From assembly GCA_001304875.1 (NCBI GenBank), contig BBZO01000029.1, positions 1 through 48,747 on the forward strand: a stretch of DNA of 48,747 bases. The letters are read 5' to 3'. The translations under genes and the position numbers were made by a program. The notes beneath the pieces are model-generated. The model did not search any database. It saw only the letters and a program-made list of their open reading frames with translations, and was not told the origin of the DNA. This DNA comes from Clostridia bacterium UC5.1-2E3. Lineage in GTDB: Bacteria; Bacillota; Clostridia; Lachnospirales; Lachnospiraceae. Shown one piece after another: positions 37,301-46,076 of this stretch. How positions within the stretch are numbered: position 1 is the stretch's first letter; each line of letters opens with the position of its first letter.

Positions 37301-38238
37301 ATGGAAAAACGGAAGCTGGAGAGAGAGACGGGGCGTGTGCTGCGCATTGAGCGCTCGTCCCTGCACGATGGGGAAGGGCTGCGCACCGTCGTGTTTTTAA
37401 AGGGATGTCCCTGCGGTGCCTCTGGTGTTCGACGCCCGAGTCTCAGCATCGGGAGTTTGAGCTGGGATTTCGCAGCGGGCAGTGCGCCGGCTGCGGGAGA
37501 TGCGCCGCGGCCTGTCCCGGCGGGGCCATCCGCATGGAGCAGGGAAGGCCGGTGCGGGAGCAGTCCCGATGCTGCCTGTGTCTTTCCTGCGTGAGAACCT
37601 GCCCCAATGGGGCATGGGTGAGCTATGGGATGGATATGACGGCAGGGGAGCTGGTGCGTGAGATTGCGAAGGATGAGATATTCTATTTCCATTCGGGCGG
37701 CGGCGTCACGTTCAGCGGGGGAGAGCCCCTGGCGCAGGCGGACTTCGTGGCGCGGGTGATGGAGGAATGCCATGTCCACGGCATTCACACGGCGATGGAG
37801 ACCAGCCTGTATGCGCCCTGGGAGCAGGCGGAGAAAGTCCTTAAGTATCTGGATTTCCTGTTTGCGGATATAAAGCTTATGGATGCTCGACGCCACCGCG
37901 AGGCGGCGGGAGTTGATAACGGGCTGATCCTTGAGAATTTAAGGCGCATCGACGAGAGCGGATGGCCCGGGCCGGTCCATATTCGGATTCCGGTGATTCC
38001 CGGCGTCAACGACGACCAGGAGAATCTGACGGAAACTGTAAAATTTTGCGATACGCTTAAAAAAGTGGAAAAAATCGAGCTTTTGCCCTATCACCGCCTG
38101 GGGATGGAAACCTATAGAAATCTGAATCTGGCATACCCGCTGGCAGAGGTGGAGAGTCCCTCGCCAGAGCGGATGCACAGGCTGGCGGAAGATATGAACC
38201 GGGCCGCAAGGCGCGTGGCCGTCCTGGTGGGCGGCTGA
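37301..38238 (+). CDS. Glycyl-radical enzyme activating enzyme, radical SAM (frame broken once)
   Basis: It abstracts the hydrogen from the glycine of the partner enzyme using SAM and a [4Fe-4S] cluster. Restoring one C in the run 37409-37411 gives Cys36, Cys40 and Cys43 in GCPLRCLWC, the radical SAM triad. Two more clusters follow as in non-PFL activases: CAGCGRCAAACPGG and CCLCLSCVRTCPNG. TFSGGEPLAQ and GVNDDQEN are standard radical SAM blocks. Total 312 residues. ATG 37301 has GGAG at 37290-37293. The strong terminator at 38280 closes the operon. Confidence 0.93.
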
Positions 38239-38279
38239 CCCGCGCGGAAAGACAAAGAGCGGAAGATTCCGTGAACATA

Positions 38280-38339
38280 AAAACGACCTCGGCCACAGGA
38301 TGTGATCAGACACGATCCTGTGGCTAGGGGTCGTTTTTT
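38280..38339 (+). terminator. Long terminator hairpin
   Basis: AACGACC and GGCCACAGGA (from 38282) pair with TCCTGTGGCT and GGTCGTT (38316-38335), then Ts. It closes the glycyl-radical operon. Confidence 0.88.
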
Positions 38340-38381
38340 GTCAGTATTGAATGAAAATTTACACAAAATTATCTGTAAAAC

Positions 38382-38394
38382 ATATTGAAAATAT
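38382..38394. promoter_or_regulatory. Candidate operator overlapping the -35 box
   Basis: ATATTGAAAATAT, an inverted repeat ATATT-GAA-AATAT, covers the -35 hexamer of the promoter below. The same 13 bases occur once more upstream of proC (45057-45069). It may bind the GntR/FCD regulator at 44399, but AT-rich matches can be chance. Confidence 0.35.
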
Positions 38395-38413
38395 ACAAAA
38401 AGAGTGGTAATAT
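38385..38413 (+). promoter_or_regulatory. Promoter of the Gfo/Idh-TRAP operon
   Basis: TTGAAA (38385-38390), exactly 17 bases and TAATAT (38408-38413), in AT-rich DNA, followed by a repeated AGATAT...AGATAT tract. The leader is about 100 bases long. Confidence 0.65.
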
Positions 38414-38522
38414 ATTTGCAAGATATCTAAGATATATTTAAGCGAGCTTAAAATCAGTGCAGTATACTGGACGCAACCCCATGAACTTCAAATTTCAAAA
38501 TGCAAAGAAAGGAAAAGAGAGC

Positions 38523-39600
38523 ATGAGCGAAAAGATCAGATTTGGTATCATTGGCGGCGGAATGGCGGGCCCGTTGAACGCAGGAGCCTGCGCGACATCC
38601 CGGAAGCAGAGATTGTGGCGTTCTGTGACGTGAAAGAGGACGTGGCGAAAAAATTCAGCGAAGAGTATCATATTCCCAACTGGTATACGGATTACAAAGA
38701 GATGTTAAAGCGCGACGACATCGATGCGGTCTGCGTGGTGACTCCCCCGTTTCTGCATGAGCAGATGGTGGTGGACTGTGCGAAGGCAGGGAAGCACGTG
38801 ATGTGCGAGAAACCCATCTCCGTGGATTTGAATGCGGCGGACCGGATGATTGCCGCATGTCGGGAAGCGGGCGTTAAATTCGGCGTGATTTTCATGTACC
38901 GTTTCATGGACCAGGCCCAGCTGATTAAGAAGGCGTTGGATGAAGGGAAGCTTGGACGCCTGCTCTCCGTCGACTGCTCCGGAAAATGCTTCCGCAGCGA
39001 CGAGTACTATGCTTCCGGCGCGTGGCGCGGCACGTGGAAGGGCGAGGGCGGCGGTTCTCTGATCAGCCAGACCGTGCATTTTATCGATCTGATGCTTTAC
39101 CTGGTGGGCGACGTGGAGCGTCTGAGCGGCAATTACATGACGACGCTCCATCCAGACATTGAGGTGGACGATGTGGCCAACGCCGTGTTCAAATTTAAAA
39201 ACGGGGCTCTGGGAAGCCTGGTGAGCAGCAGCGCCGTACGCCCGGGATATCCGAGGCACATTGAGATCCACGGGGAGAAGGGAACGATCAAGATCGTGGA
39301 GGAGGAAATCGTCGAGTGGAAGGTAGACGGAATGAACGAGGACGATTACCTCACGAAGGAGAAAGTGGATTCCGGCGATACCGCGACAGGAGCCGGGTAT
39401 GTGGCCACAGAAAACCACAGGAGACAGCTTACGGATTTCATCCATGCGATTAAGGAGGACAGAGAGCCCATGGTCAACGGGCCGGAGGCAGAAGGACGCT
39501 GGAGTTTATCCGGGCAATCTATCAGTCCGGAGACCGGGGTGAGGAGGTATCCTTCCCGATTAAGGAAGACGAAAAATACGGAAAGAAAACGGAATGGTAA
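38523..39600 (+). CDS. Gfo/Idh/MocA-family NAD(P)-dependent oxidoreductase (frame broken twice)
   Basis: A sugar or cyclitol dehydrogenase-like protein, 359 residues after repair near 38581 and 39489. The Rossmann motif GIIGGGMAGP opens the protein; VVTPPFLH and the catalytic Lys in the signature CEKPISVDL follow. The C-terminal alpha/beta domain carries HFIDLMLYLVGDVE with its putative catalytic His. It begins an operon that ends at the terminator at 44266 and contains a TRAP transporter and an aldolase-like protein, so it is probably a catabolic enzyme for the imported compound. The substrate cannot be told. Confidence 0.9.
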
Positions 39601-39621
39601 GAGAATAGGAGGATTGTTTTT

Positions 39622-40338
39622 ATGGAGAAGAAAATGTATACGGAAGTGCTGGAGCGTGTGAGAAACGATTATGCCGTGAGAAATATCGATAAGCTGGAGG
39701 AGGCCATCAAAGCCGGAGATATGGAGAAGGCGCTGGAGCTCCACCGCTTAAACGTGGAGAAAAAGACAGGGTTCCACCACTTTGCGGTGCGCTGGGTAAA
39801 CCAGACTTTGAGAAACTTTAAAAAGTGGGCTCCCGACGAGGCCATCTTTGAATGCATGGAAGATTACGCGCTCTGGTGCTACCCGCCCTGCCTGCAGGAG
39901 TGGATGGATAACTTTAAAGCGGGCAAGGCTACATATAAGGATTTCCCAATCGAGGATTTCCTGGAGAACCGTGCGGTCTTATGGTCGGCCCTCCATGACA
40001 ACGGCGATCAGATCTGGGAGGAGGACGAGGAGAAAATCACCTTCACCCTGCCCCGGTGCAACAGCGGCGGATGGCTGGTGACCGAATGTCAGGATAAGGT
40101 GCAGACGCTGGATCAGCCGGATCCCCGCTGTTATGACAGAGAAGGCTTCCAGTGCTACTGCTTAAACTGCACCACCATGTGGGAATTTGGCTGGTATAAA
40201 TGGTTCGGCTGGCCCCTGTTCATCATGGATGTGCCCGCCATCGGAAGCGACGGCAAGTGTGTGATGGTCATGTATAAGGATCCGAAGGACATTCCCGATT
40301 CCTACTATGAAAGAACAGGGCTCGAGCGGAAAATATGA
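39622..40338 (+). CDS. Cysteine- and tryptophan-rich hypothetical protein
   Basis: A 238-residue intact soluble protein with a good ribosome binding site (ATAGGAGGA). The N-terminal half is helical (LERVRNDYAVRNIDKLEEAIKAGDM). The rest is rich in Trp, Tyr and Cys, with a cluster CYCLNCTTMWEFGWYKWFGW at about residue 185 and further Cys in LPRCNSGG, VTECQDK and DPRCYDREG, suggestive of a metal or cluster site. I do not recognise the family. It sits between the Gfo/Idh enzyme and the TRAP small subunit, so it is likely a dedicated enzyme of the same pathway. Confidence 0.75.
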   Translation: MEKKMYTEVLERVRNDYAVRNIDKLEEAIKAGDMEKALELHRLNVEKKTGFHHFAVRWVNQTLRNFKKWAPDEAIFECMEDYALWCYPPCLQEWMDNFKAGKATYKDFPIEDFLENRAVLWSALHDNGDQIWEEDEEKITFTLPRCNSGGWLVTECQDKVQTLDQPDPRCYDREGFQCYCLNCTTMWEFGWYKWFGWPLFIMDVPAIGSDGKCVMVMYKDPKDIPDSYYERTGLERKI

Positions 40339-40378
40339 TAACAGCCTTTCAGAACGTGTTTTAAAGGTGAGGGTTGGT

Positions 40379-40405
40379 GGCTGCCGGTTATGGGAGGCGG
40401 CAGCC
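40379..40405 (+). other. Intergenic hairpin before the TRAP genes
   Basis: GGCTGCCG (40379-40386) pairs with CGGCAGCC (40398-40405) around an 11-base loop, just before the AAAGGAGG site of the TRAP small subunit. No T run, so it may be a processing or stability element that sets subunit ratios. Confidence 0.5.
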
Positions 40406-40427
40406 GCCGGGAAAGGAGGTTGCCCAG

Positions 40428-40936
40428 ATGAAAGAAACGAAAAATCCGGCGCTTGAGATCATACGGAAAATCAATGACGCGGCAGTGGTCGGACTATTTT
40501 TCGCCATGACTGTTACGGTGTTGATACAGGTCTTTTTCCGGTTTGTTCTCCAGAGCCCGCTGCGATGGACGGAGGAGTTGGCCCGCTATCTGATGATCTG
40601 GCTGGTTCTGCTGGCGTCCAGCATCGCTATGCGCAACAGGCGCATCTGCAGGTGGATGTGCTGACCTCGGCGCTGCCGAGAGGGCCGAAGCGTGCGCTGA
40701 CATTTGTGGTAGACGTGCTGACGATCATATTTCTCTGCATTATGACGTGGCACGGCGTCACGGTGGTCCAGGTGACGATGACCCAGACGTCCCCCGCCAT
40801 GCAGATCCCGATGGCGCTTATCTATGCGGCGTTCCCGGTCGGGGGCGTGCTGATGATTATGGAACAGGTTCTCACCTTCATTAAGAGGGTTTCCAGCACG
40901 GATATGCTGGATGAACCGAGAGAATTTATTGATTGA
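40428..40936 (+). CDS. TRAP transporter small permease, DctQ type (frame broken once)
   Basis: A 169-residue protein with four membrane segments; VVGLFFAMTVTVLIQVFFRFV and LRWTEELARYLMIWLVLLASS are typical DctQ stretches. It pairs with DctM 14 bases downstream in a Na+-driven importer. One C is missing near 40637 (CGCAACAGG), joining AMRNQ to AHLQVDVL. Start ATG 40428 after AAAGGAGG. Confidence 0.9.
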
Positions 40937-40950
40937 CGGGAGGCGGAGAT

Positions 40951-42229
40951 ATGATAGGTTTTTTGTTTATCTGCATACTGGTCCTGTTCTTAATCGGGGC
41001 GCCCATCTTTGTCGCTCTGGGAATGGGGACGGCTATTTCGATTATTGTGGAAGGGAATCTTCCTCTTGTGCTGGTGCCGCAGCGTATGTTCGCAGGCTTG
41101 ACAGCTGGCCGATCATGGCGATCCCCATGTTCATGCTGGCCGGCAATCTGATGGACCAGGGCGGCATGTCCAAACGAATTGTAAATTTTGCCAACGCGGC
41201 CATCGGCTTTGTAAAAGGAAGCCTGGCCATGGTGGCAGTGCTGGCATCCATGATCTTCGCCGCCATCTCCGGCTCCGCCACGGCGGGTACCGCAGCCATC
41301 GGCTCCATCATGACGCCGGCGTTCCGTGAAAAGGGATATAACATGAGCTTCGTGACCGTGCTCTTATCCGCGGCGGGAAGCATAGGCCCCATCATTCCTC
41401 CGAGTATTCTGATGGTTCTGATCGGATATTCCACCGGGGCGTCTGTGGGAGAGCTGTTCTTGGGCGGCGCTATCCCGGGCGTCATGATCGGAATCGCGCT
41501 GATGATTTACTCCTATATCCACGCGTCCCGCGGGGGCGAGGCGTATCTTCAGACCACGAAATTTGACCCGCAGGAAGTAAAGCGCACCCTGTTTTCCGCT
41601 CTTCCCGGGTTGGGCCTTCCGATTATCATTATCGGAGGCATCATCAGCGGCGTGTTCTCAGCCACAGAGGCGGCTGCCGTCGCGGTGCTCTACGGATTCC
41701 TGGTAGGCATGTTTATCTATAAGGAAATTACCATGAAGGATCTTCCCTCCATTTTCATCAAGTCGGCCCAGACGGCGGCCAGCATCATGATTATCACTGG
41801 CTGCGCATACATTTTCGCCTGGTTCATAACGGCAAAGCAGCTTCCCACCCTTCTGGTGGAGGTGATGAATACATATATCACAAGCAAGACGCTGTTCCTC
41901 ATCTTCTTAAACGTGGCGCTGTTTCTGGTGGGCATGTTCATGGAGAGCTTTTCAGCGATTATCGTGCTGATGCCGATTCTGTTCCCGGTGGCGACCTCCT
42001 ACGGGATTGACCCGATCCATTTTGGAGTGATCGTCTGCATCAACCTGGCGATCGGGTATGTGACTCCGCCATATGGAGCTACGCTGTTTGTGGCCTGCGG
42101 GCTGACGGGAAAGAGTGTGCGTGAAGTGCTTCCATACGTATTCCCGGCAATTTTATCCATGCTGGTGGTGCTGTTGATCGTGACGTACCTGCGCAGACAT
42201 ACCTGTGGCTGCCGCAGATGATGGGCTGA
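40951..42229 (+). CDS. TRAP transporter large permease, DctM type (frame broken twice)
   Basis: A 426-residue carrier subunit with about twelve membrane helices. ATG 40951 is preferred over 40933 because GGGAGG lies 7 bases before it. Signature blocks: FAAISGSATAGTAAIGSIM, AAGSIGPIIPPSILMVLIGY and INLAIGYVTPPYGATLFVACG. Bases are missing near 41100 and near 42192; the second restores the usual C-terminus (TYLPQTYLWLPQMMG) ending at 42229 instead of a run of Arg and Cys. It belongs to a full set with DctQ and DctP. Confidence 0.92.
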
Positions 42230-42260
42230 TAATCGGATCGTGCAGAAGGAGGTCAAATTT

Positions 42261-43298
42261 ATGAGGAAGAGAGAAATAAAACGCATATCGGCCCTTGTGA
42301 TGACTGCCGCCGCCGCTGCTTTTCTGGCGGGCTGTGCGGCTCCGGAGGGGAACGAGGAAGTGCTCATCAAGGTCTCGCTCTCACAGGCGGCCCAGGAGCC
42401 GCCCTCTCTGGCGGCGGAGTACTTCAAAGAGATCGTGGAGGAACGCTCCGGCGGGAGCATCCGGGTCGATGTGTTCCCGGATAACCAGCTGGGGAATGAG
42501 CGGGACGTCATCGAGGGCATCCAGTTAGGAACCATCGAGATGGCCATGACGAGCGTGGCCCCGTTTTCCAGCTTCGTCCCGTCCATCAATATTTTCTGCC
42601 TCCCATTTCTCTGGGAGGATAAGGAGCACATGTATGCCGCCCTGGATTCCCAGGAGATAGGGATGTCCTACAATACGGACTGCGAGGCGAAGGGATTTCA
42701 TCTGATGGGATATCTGGATCTGGGAACCCGCCATATCATGACGACAAAAACGGAGATCAACAGCATTGAGGATATGAAGGGGCTGAAGATCCGCACCATG
42801 GAAAACCAGGCGCAGCTGGATTCCTTCTCGGCCTTCGGGGCGAATCCGCTGCCTATGGCTTACGGCGAGCTCTACACGGCCCTGCAGCAGAACATTATCG
42901 ACGGGGCTGAGGCGGCCAACACCAACTATTATTCAAAGAAATTCTACGAGGCGGCTCCCAACTGGGCAATGGTGGGCTGGACCAACGACCTGGGCATCTG
43001 CGTAATAGGCAAAGAGTTTTACGAGTCCCTGTCGGAGGAGCACCGGCAGATCGTGGACGAGTGCACCAGAGAGATGATCGAGTATGAGCGGGAGCTCTAC
43101 ACCGCCTCAGAGGATGAGAGCCTGGAGCTTTTAAAGGCGGAAGGAATCAATATCACAGAGCCGGACCGCGAGCCGTTTATCGAGGCTTCTAAGCAGGTCT
43201 ATGATCTGTGGGGAGACCGGGTCGGCGGCAGAGACAAGATCGACGCCATCATCAATTTGGAAAATAATTCTGAAAAAGGAGAAGCACGTGAAATTTAA
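42261..43298 (+). CDS. TRAP transporter solute-binding lipoprotein, DctP type
   Basis: A 345-residue intact lipoprotein (FLAGCAAPEG) that captures the substrate for the TRAP carrier. ATG 42261 follows AAGGAGG. Family blocks: FPDNQLGNERDVIEGIQLGTIEMAM, the region with the conserved carboxylate-binding Arg (MKGLKIRTMENQAQLDSF) and LYTALQQNIIDGAEAANTNYYS. The Arg in KIRT points to an acidic (carboxylate) ligand such as a sugar acid. Its 3' end overlaps the next gene by 11 bases. Confidence 0.94.
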   Translation: MRKREIKRISALVMTAAAAAFLAGCAAPEGNEEVLIKVSLSQAAQEPPSLAAEYFKEIVEERSGGSIRVDVFPDNQLGNERDVIEGIQLGTIEMAMTSVAPFSSFVPSINIFCLPFLWEDKEHMYAALDSQEIGMSYNTDCEAKGFHLMGYLDLGTRHIMTTKTEINSIEDMKGLKIRTMENQAQLDSFSAFGANPLPMAYGELYTALQQNIIDGAEAANTNYYSKKFYEAAPNWAMVGWTNDLGICVIGKEFYESLSEEHRQIVDECTREMIEYERELYTASEDESLELLKAEGINITEPDREPFIEASKQVYDLWGDRVGGRDKIDAIINLENNSEKGEAREI

Positions 43299-44261
43299 TT
43301 ACAGGGAATTTCTGGACGACGAAGTATTTAAAAGATTAAACGAGATCAAGGCGTTTGCCCCGGAGACTGTGGAGGCGGAGGCGGCGATGAGAAAAAAGCC
43401 GGGCTATCCGCACGACAGGCTGGTGTTCGCTGCCGCCGACCACAACGCGCGGATGATTAACGAGTACCGCGGGAACCCCATCGGGCTCAGCAACCGCCGG
43501 GAGTACCTTTCCCGGCTGGTGCGGATGCTCTTAAGCAGCCAGGTGGACGGGATAGAGGCCACGCCGGATATTATTGAGGATCTTCTCATTATTAATAAGA
43601 TACGCCGCGAGACGGGCGGGAAGGCGTTCCTGGACGGAAAGATGCTTATAGGAACTGTAAACCGGGGAGGACTTAAAAATACGGTGTGGGAGATGGACGA
43701 CATGCCGTCCTGCTATACGGTGGAGCGTATAAAGAAACTGGGCATGGACGGCGTCAAATTCATGATCCGCATCAATCCCATGGACGAGAGGAGCAGGCAC
43801 GCGGTGCGCTACTGTGCGGATACGGTCAACGAGGCGGAGCGGGCGGGACTTCCGGTCTTTATAGAGGCCCTGTACGTGGAAAACGCAGAACACGGCTTTG
43901 TGATGAAAACCGATTCGGAGAGCCTGTGCAAGGTCGTGGGAGTGGTGGGAGCGCTGGGGTGCCGCGCGTCCGGAAATGGATTGAGGTTCCTTTAAACAGC
44001 GAATATCACATTCCCGTGTCGGCCACCACCTGCCCGGTGTTAGTGGTTCCGGACGAGACGGAGAGCGATCCGGTGGCGGTGGTTCGCGAGTACACGAAGG
44101 AAATAGGGATCTGTGACCATATCCGGGGGATTCTTCTGGGACGAAATGTGATGTATAACGATTCGGATCCGCTGCCCATTGCGGATGCGGTGGCTTCCAT
44201 ATGGCACGGCGGCGGCAGCCCTGAGGAGGCATATGAGCGGGCGCTGCGAGAGCTGAAATAG
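43288..44261 (+). CDS. Cgl0159-type (beta/alpha)8-fold protein, aldolase-like (frame broken once)
   Basis: Read from GTG 43288, which has AAGGAG 5 bases before it and lies within the dctP end. The 324-residue protein has FAAADHNARM, LVRMLLSSQVDGIEATPDIIEDLL, MLIGTVNRGGLKNTVWEMDD and DGVKFMIRINPMD, typical of the Cgl0159 family, which is found near inositol and sugar genes and has an aldolase-like barrel. A G is missing from the run 43956-43959; repair gives VPRVRKWIEVP. The reaction is not established. As last gene of the operon it may cleave the product of the dehydrogenase. Confidence 0.8.
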
Positions 44262-44265
44262 ACGG

Positions 44266-44286
44266 AGCGCGTCTCAGCGCGCTTTT
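44266..44286 (+). terminator. Short terminator
   Basis: AGCGCG (44266-44271) and CGCGCT (44278-44283) followed by four Ts, just after the Cgl0159-type gene. Confidence 0.65.
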
Positions 44287-44327
44287 CCCCTAAATCCGAC
44301 AAATATATGTAAAATATTTCACAATAA

Positions 44328-44356
44328 TTGAGTTTGTATAATATTTTTGATATAAT
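44328..44356 (+). promoter_or_regulatory. Promoter of the GntR regulator
   Basis: TTGAGT (44328-44333), exactly 17 bases and a perfect TATAAT (44351-44356), 43 bases before the ATG. An AT-rich TGTAAAATATTTCACAAT stretch upstream could be an autoregulatory site. Confidence 0.75.
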
Positions 44357-44398
44357 AAAACAAATAAAACCATGTGACGGTAAAGGGGGGAGCGACAG

Positions 44399-45013
44399 AT
44401 GAGAGGAAGCGACGTCGCCTATGAAAAGCTTAAAATGATGATTATCACCGCCCAGCTGAAGCCGGGACAGGCGCTGGTCGAGCCGGAGCTCATGGAGGAA
44501 CTGAAGCTCGGAAGGACTCCAATCAGAGAAGCGCTCAATCATCTTGCCTGGGAAAATTTCGTGAAGATTATCCCGAGACAGTGCATTATGGTTAATGAGG
44601 TGTCGCTTTACGAGGTAGAGTCCATCTATCAGATGCGTTTTGCGCTGGTGGCATTGGAGTCGGAGCTGGCTGCGAAGAACCGGACGGAGGAAGATTTAGA
44701 GCAGCTGGAGAAAGGGATTGAGGCCCTTAAGAGCGGGCAGGATGCGGAGCAGCGGGTTCTTTTAGACCGTGCATTTCATAGGACGGTTTCATCCATGACG
44801 AAGAACCCGTTTCTTGAAAAGGAGATGAACAACTACCAGGATTTAAGCATACGTCTGCTTTTTTTAAACCGGATCAATCTGACGTCGATCGACAATATGG
44901 ATGTGAAGCACCACGAGGATATCTACCGGTATATAAAAGAGCGGGATGTGGAGAGGCTGATAGAGGTGCAGAAAGCGCATGTGCAGGGCTTCAAAGAAAA
45001 ATTTATCCGCTGA
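44399..45013 (+). CDS. GntR-family regulator, FadR/FCD subgroup
   Basis: A 204-residue intact regulator. An N-terminal winged helix (ITAQLKPGQALVEPELMEELKLGRTPIREALNHL; the TPIREAL stretch is the recognition-helix hallmark) precedes the all-helical FCD ligand domain (about 80-204), with the metal-site His residues in DRAFHRTV and KHHEDIY and the last in KAHVQGF. Such proteins usually repress sugar-acid catabolic operons and are released by a carboxylate inducer. The upstream Gfo/Idh-TRAP operon is the likely target. Confidence 0.93.
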   Translation: MRGSDVAYEKLKMMIITAQLKPGQALVEPELMEELKLGRTPIREALNHLAWENFVKIIPRQCIMVNEVSLYEVESIYQMRFALVALESELAAKNRTEEDLEQLEKGIEALKSGQDAEQRVLLDRAFHRTVSSMTKNPFLEKEMNNYQDLSIRLLFLNRINLTSIDNMDVKHHEDIYRYIKERDVERLIEVQKAHVQGFKEKFIR

Positions 45014-45056
45014 CGGCGGCTGCCCGGAAGGCGGGGACAGAGACTGCACAAATAAT

Positions 45057-45069
45057 ATATTGAAAATAT
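45057..45069. promoter_or_regulatory. Second copy of the candidate operator
   Basis: ATATTGAAAATAT, identical to 38382-38394, lies 24-36 bases before the proC start codon. If real it would link proC to the Gfo/Idh-TRAP operon. Confidence 0.35.
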
Positions 45070-45092
45070 ATTAAGAAAGAAGGATGCTGATT

Positions 45093-45923
45093 ATGAAAAA
45101 GATAGCGTTTATAGGAAGCGGAACCATGGGAACTGCTTTGGCCACGGCGGCCTGCAAGGGAATTTCGCCTTCGGAGGTTGTGCTGACGGACGTGGTAGTG
45201 GAGAAGGGGAAAAAACTGGCGGAGGAGCTGGGCTGTCATTTTGTGGACACGAACGCCGAGGCCATAGAGTCCTCCCAGTATGTGGTTTTCTGTGTGAAGC
45301 CGCAGTTTTTAAAAAGTGTGCTGACAGAGGTGAAGCCGGTATTTGAGCGGTGCGCCTCCGCGGGGGAGGAAAAGGTGATCGTATCCATTGTGGCCGGCGT
45401 AGAGGTTTCTACCTACCAGGAAGAGCTGGGGTTAGCGGGAAAGAATGTTTCGGTGATCCGCATCCTTCCCAACACGGCCTGCCTCATAGGGAGGGGCTTC
45501 ATACTGATCGAACAGGGCGACAGCTACACGGAGGAGCAGGAGAAGGAGTTCCGTTATATTTTAAGAGAGGCGGGCGGCTTTGACAGCCTTCCGGCGTCCC
45601 AGTTTGTGGCGGGAACGGTACTCACTTCCACGTCGCCGGCGTTTATTGCGATGTTTGCCAATTCGCTGGCGGATGGAGGCGTCTACAATGGGCTTTTGAG
45701 AGCCCAGGCCAGGCGTTATGCGTTGGAGGGGATTCTGGGAACCGTGCAGCTTCTCCTGCAGAGTGAGAAACATCTGGAGGGCTTGAAGGACGATGTGTGT
45801 TCTCCGGCCGGACCGGCGATGATAGGCGTCAAGACGCTGGAGGATACGGGGTTCAGAAGCAGCGTCATAAACGCGGTGGCGGATGCGTACAAACGATTTG
45901 CCGAGATTGGGAAAATAAAATAG
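45093..45923 (+). CDS. proC: Pyrroline-5-carboxylate reductase
   Basis: The last enzyme of proline synthesis: reduces pyrroline-5-carboxylate to proline with NAD(P)H. It is intact and 276 residues long from ATG 45093; the in-frame ATG at 45084 is too close to the AAGAAGGA site. The Rossmann start is IAFIGSGTMGTALA; IRILPNTACLIGRG and the C-terminal block SPAGPAMIGVKTLEDTGFRSSVINAV (usually SPGGTTI...) are family marks. The change from SPGGTT to SPAGPA is a mild deviation seen in paralogs, so it could act on another cyclic imine. Confidence 0.88.
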   Translation: MKKIAFIGSGTMGTALATAACKGISPSEVVLTDVVVEKGKKLAEELGCHFVDTNAEAIESSQYVVFCVKPQFLKSVLTEVKPVFERCASAGEEKVIVSIVAGVEVSTYQEELGLAGKNVSVIRILPNTACLIGRGFILIEQGDSYTEEQEKEFRYILREAGGFDSLPASQFVAGTVLTSTSPAFIAMFANSLADGGVYNGLLRAQARRYALEGILGTVQLLLQSEKHLEGLKDDVCSPAGPAMIGVKTLEDTGFRSSVINAVADAYKRFAEIGKIK

Positions 45924-45943
45924 CAGCCGGCCGAATTTTCCCC

Positions 45944-45972
45944 TTGCATTACGCCAAAATAGGTGTTATACT
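45944..45972 (+). promoter_or_regulatory. Promoter of the rimP-nusA-infB operon
   Basis: TTGCAT (45944-45949), exactly 17 bases and TATACT (45967-45972), 105 bases before rimP. Confidence 0.75.
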
Positions 45973-46001
45973 AGTCAACGATAACATAATAACATGATTA
46001 C

Positions 46002-46029
46002 TAGAGAGTGGGCAGACGTCCACTCTCTA
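46002..46029 (+). other. Leader stem-loop before rimP
   Basis: TAGAGAGTGG (46002-46011) pairs perfectly with CCACTCTCTA (46020-46029) around an eight-base loop, about 23 bases after the predicted transcript start. No T run follows, so it is not a terminator. It may stabilise the mRNA or bind a protein; NusA autoregulation is a possibility. Confidence 0.6.
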
Positions 46030-46076
46030 AGTTTGTATGAGCACAAAAAGGAGAAAACGGCAAAGGTGGTGTGTGA

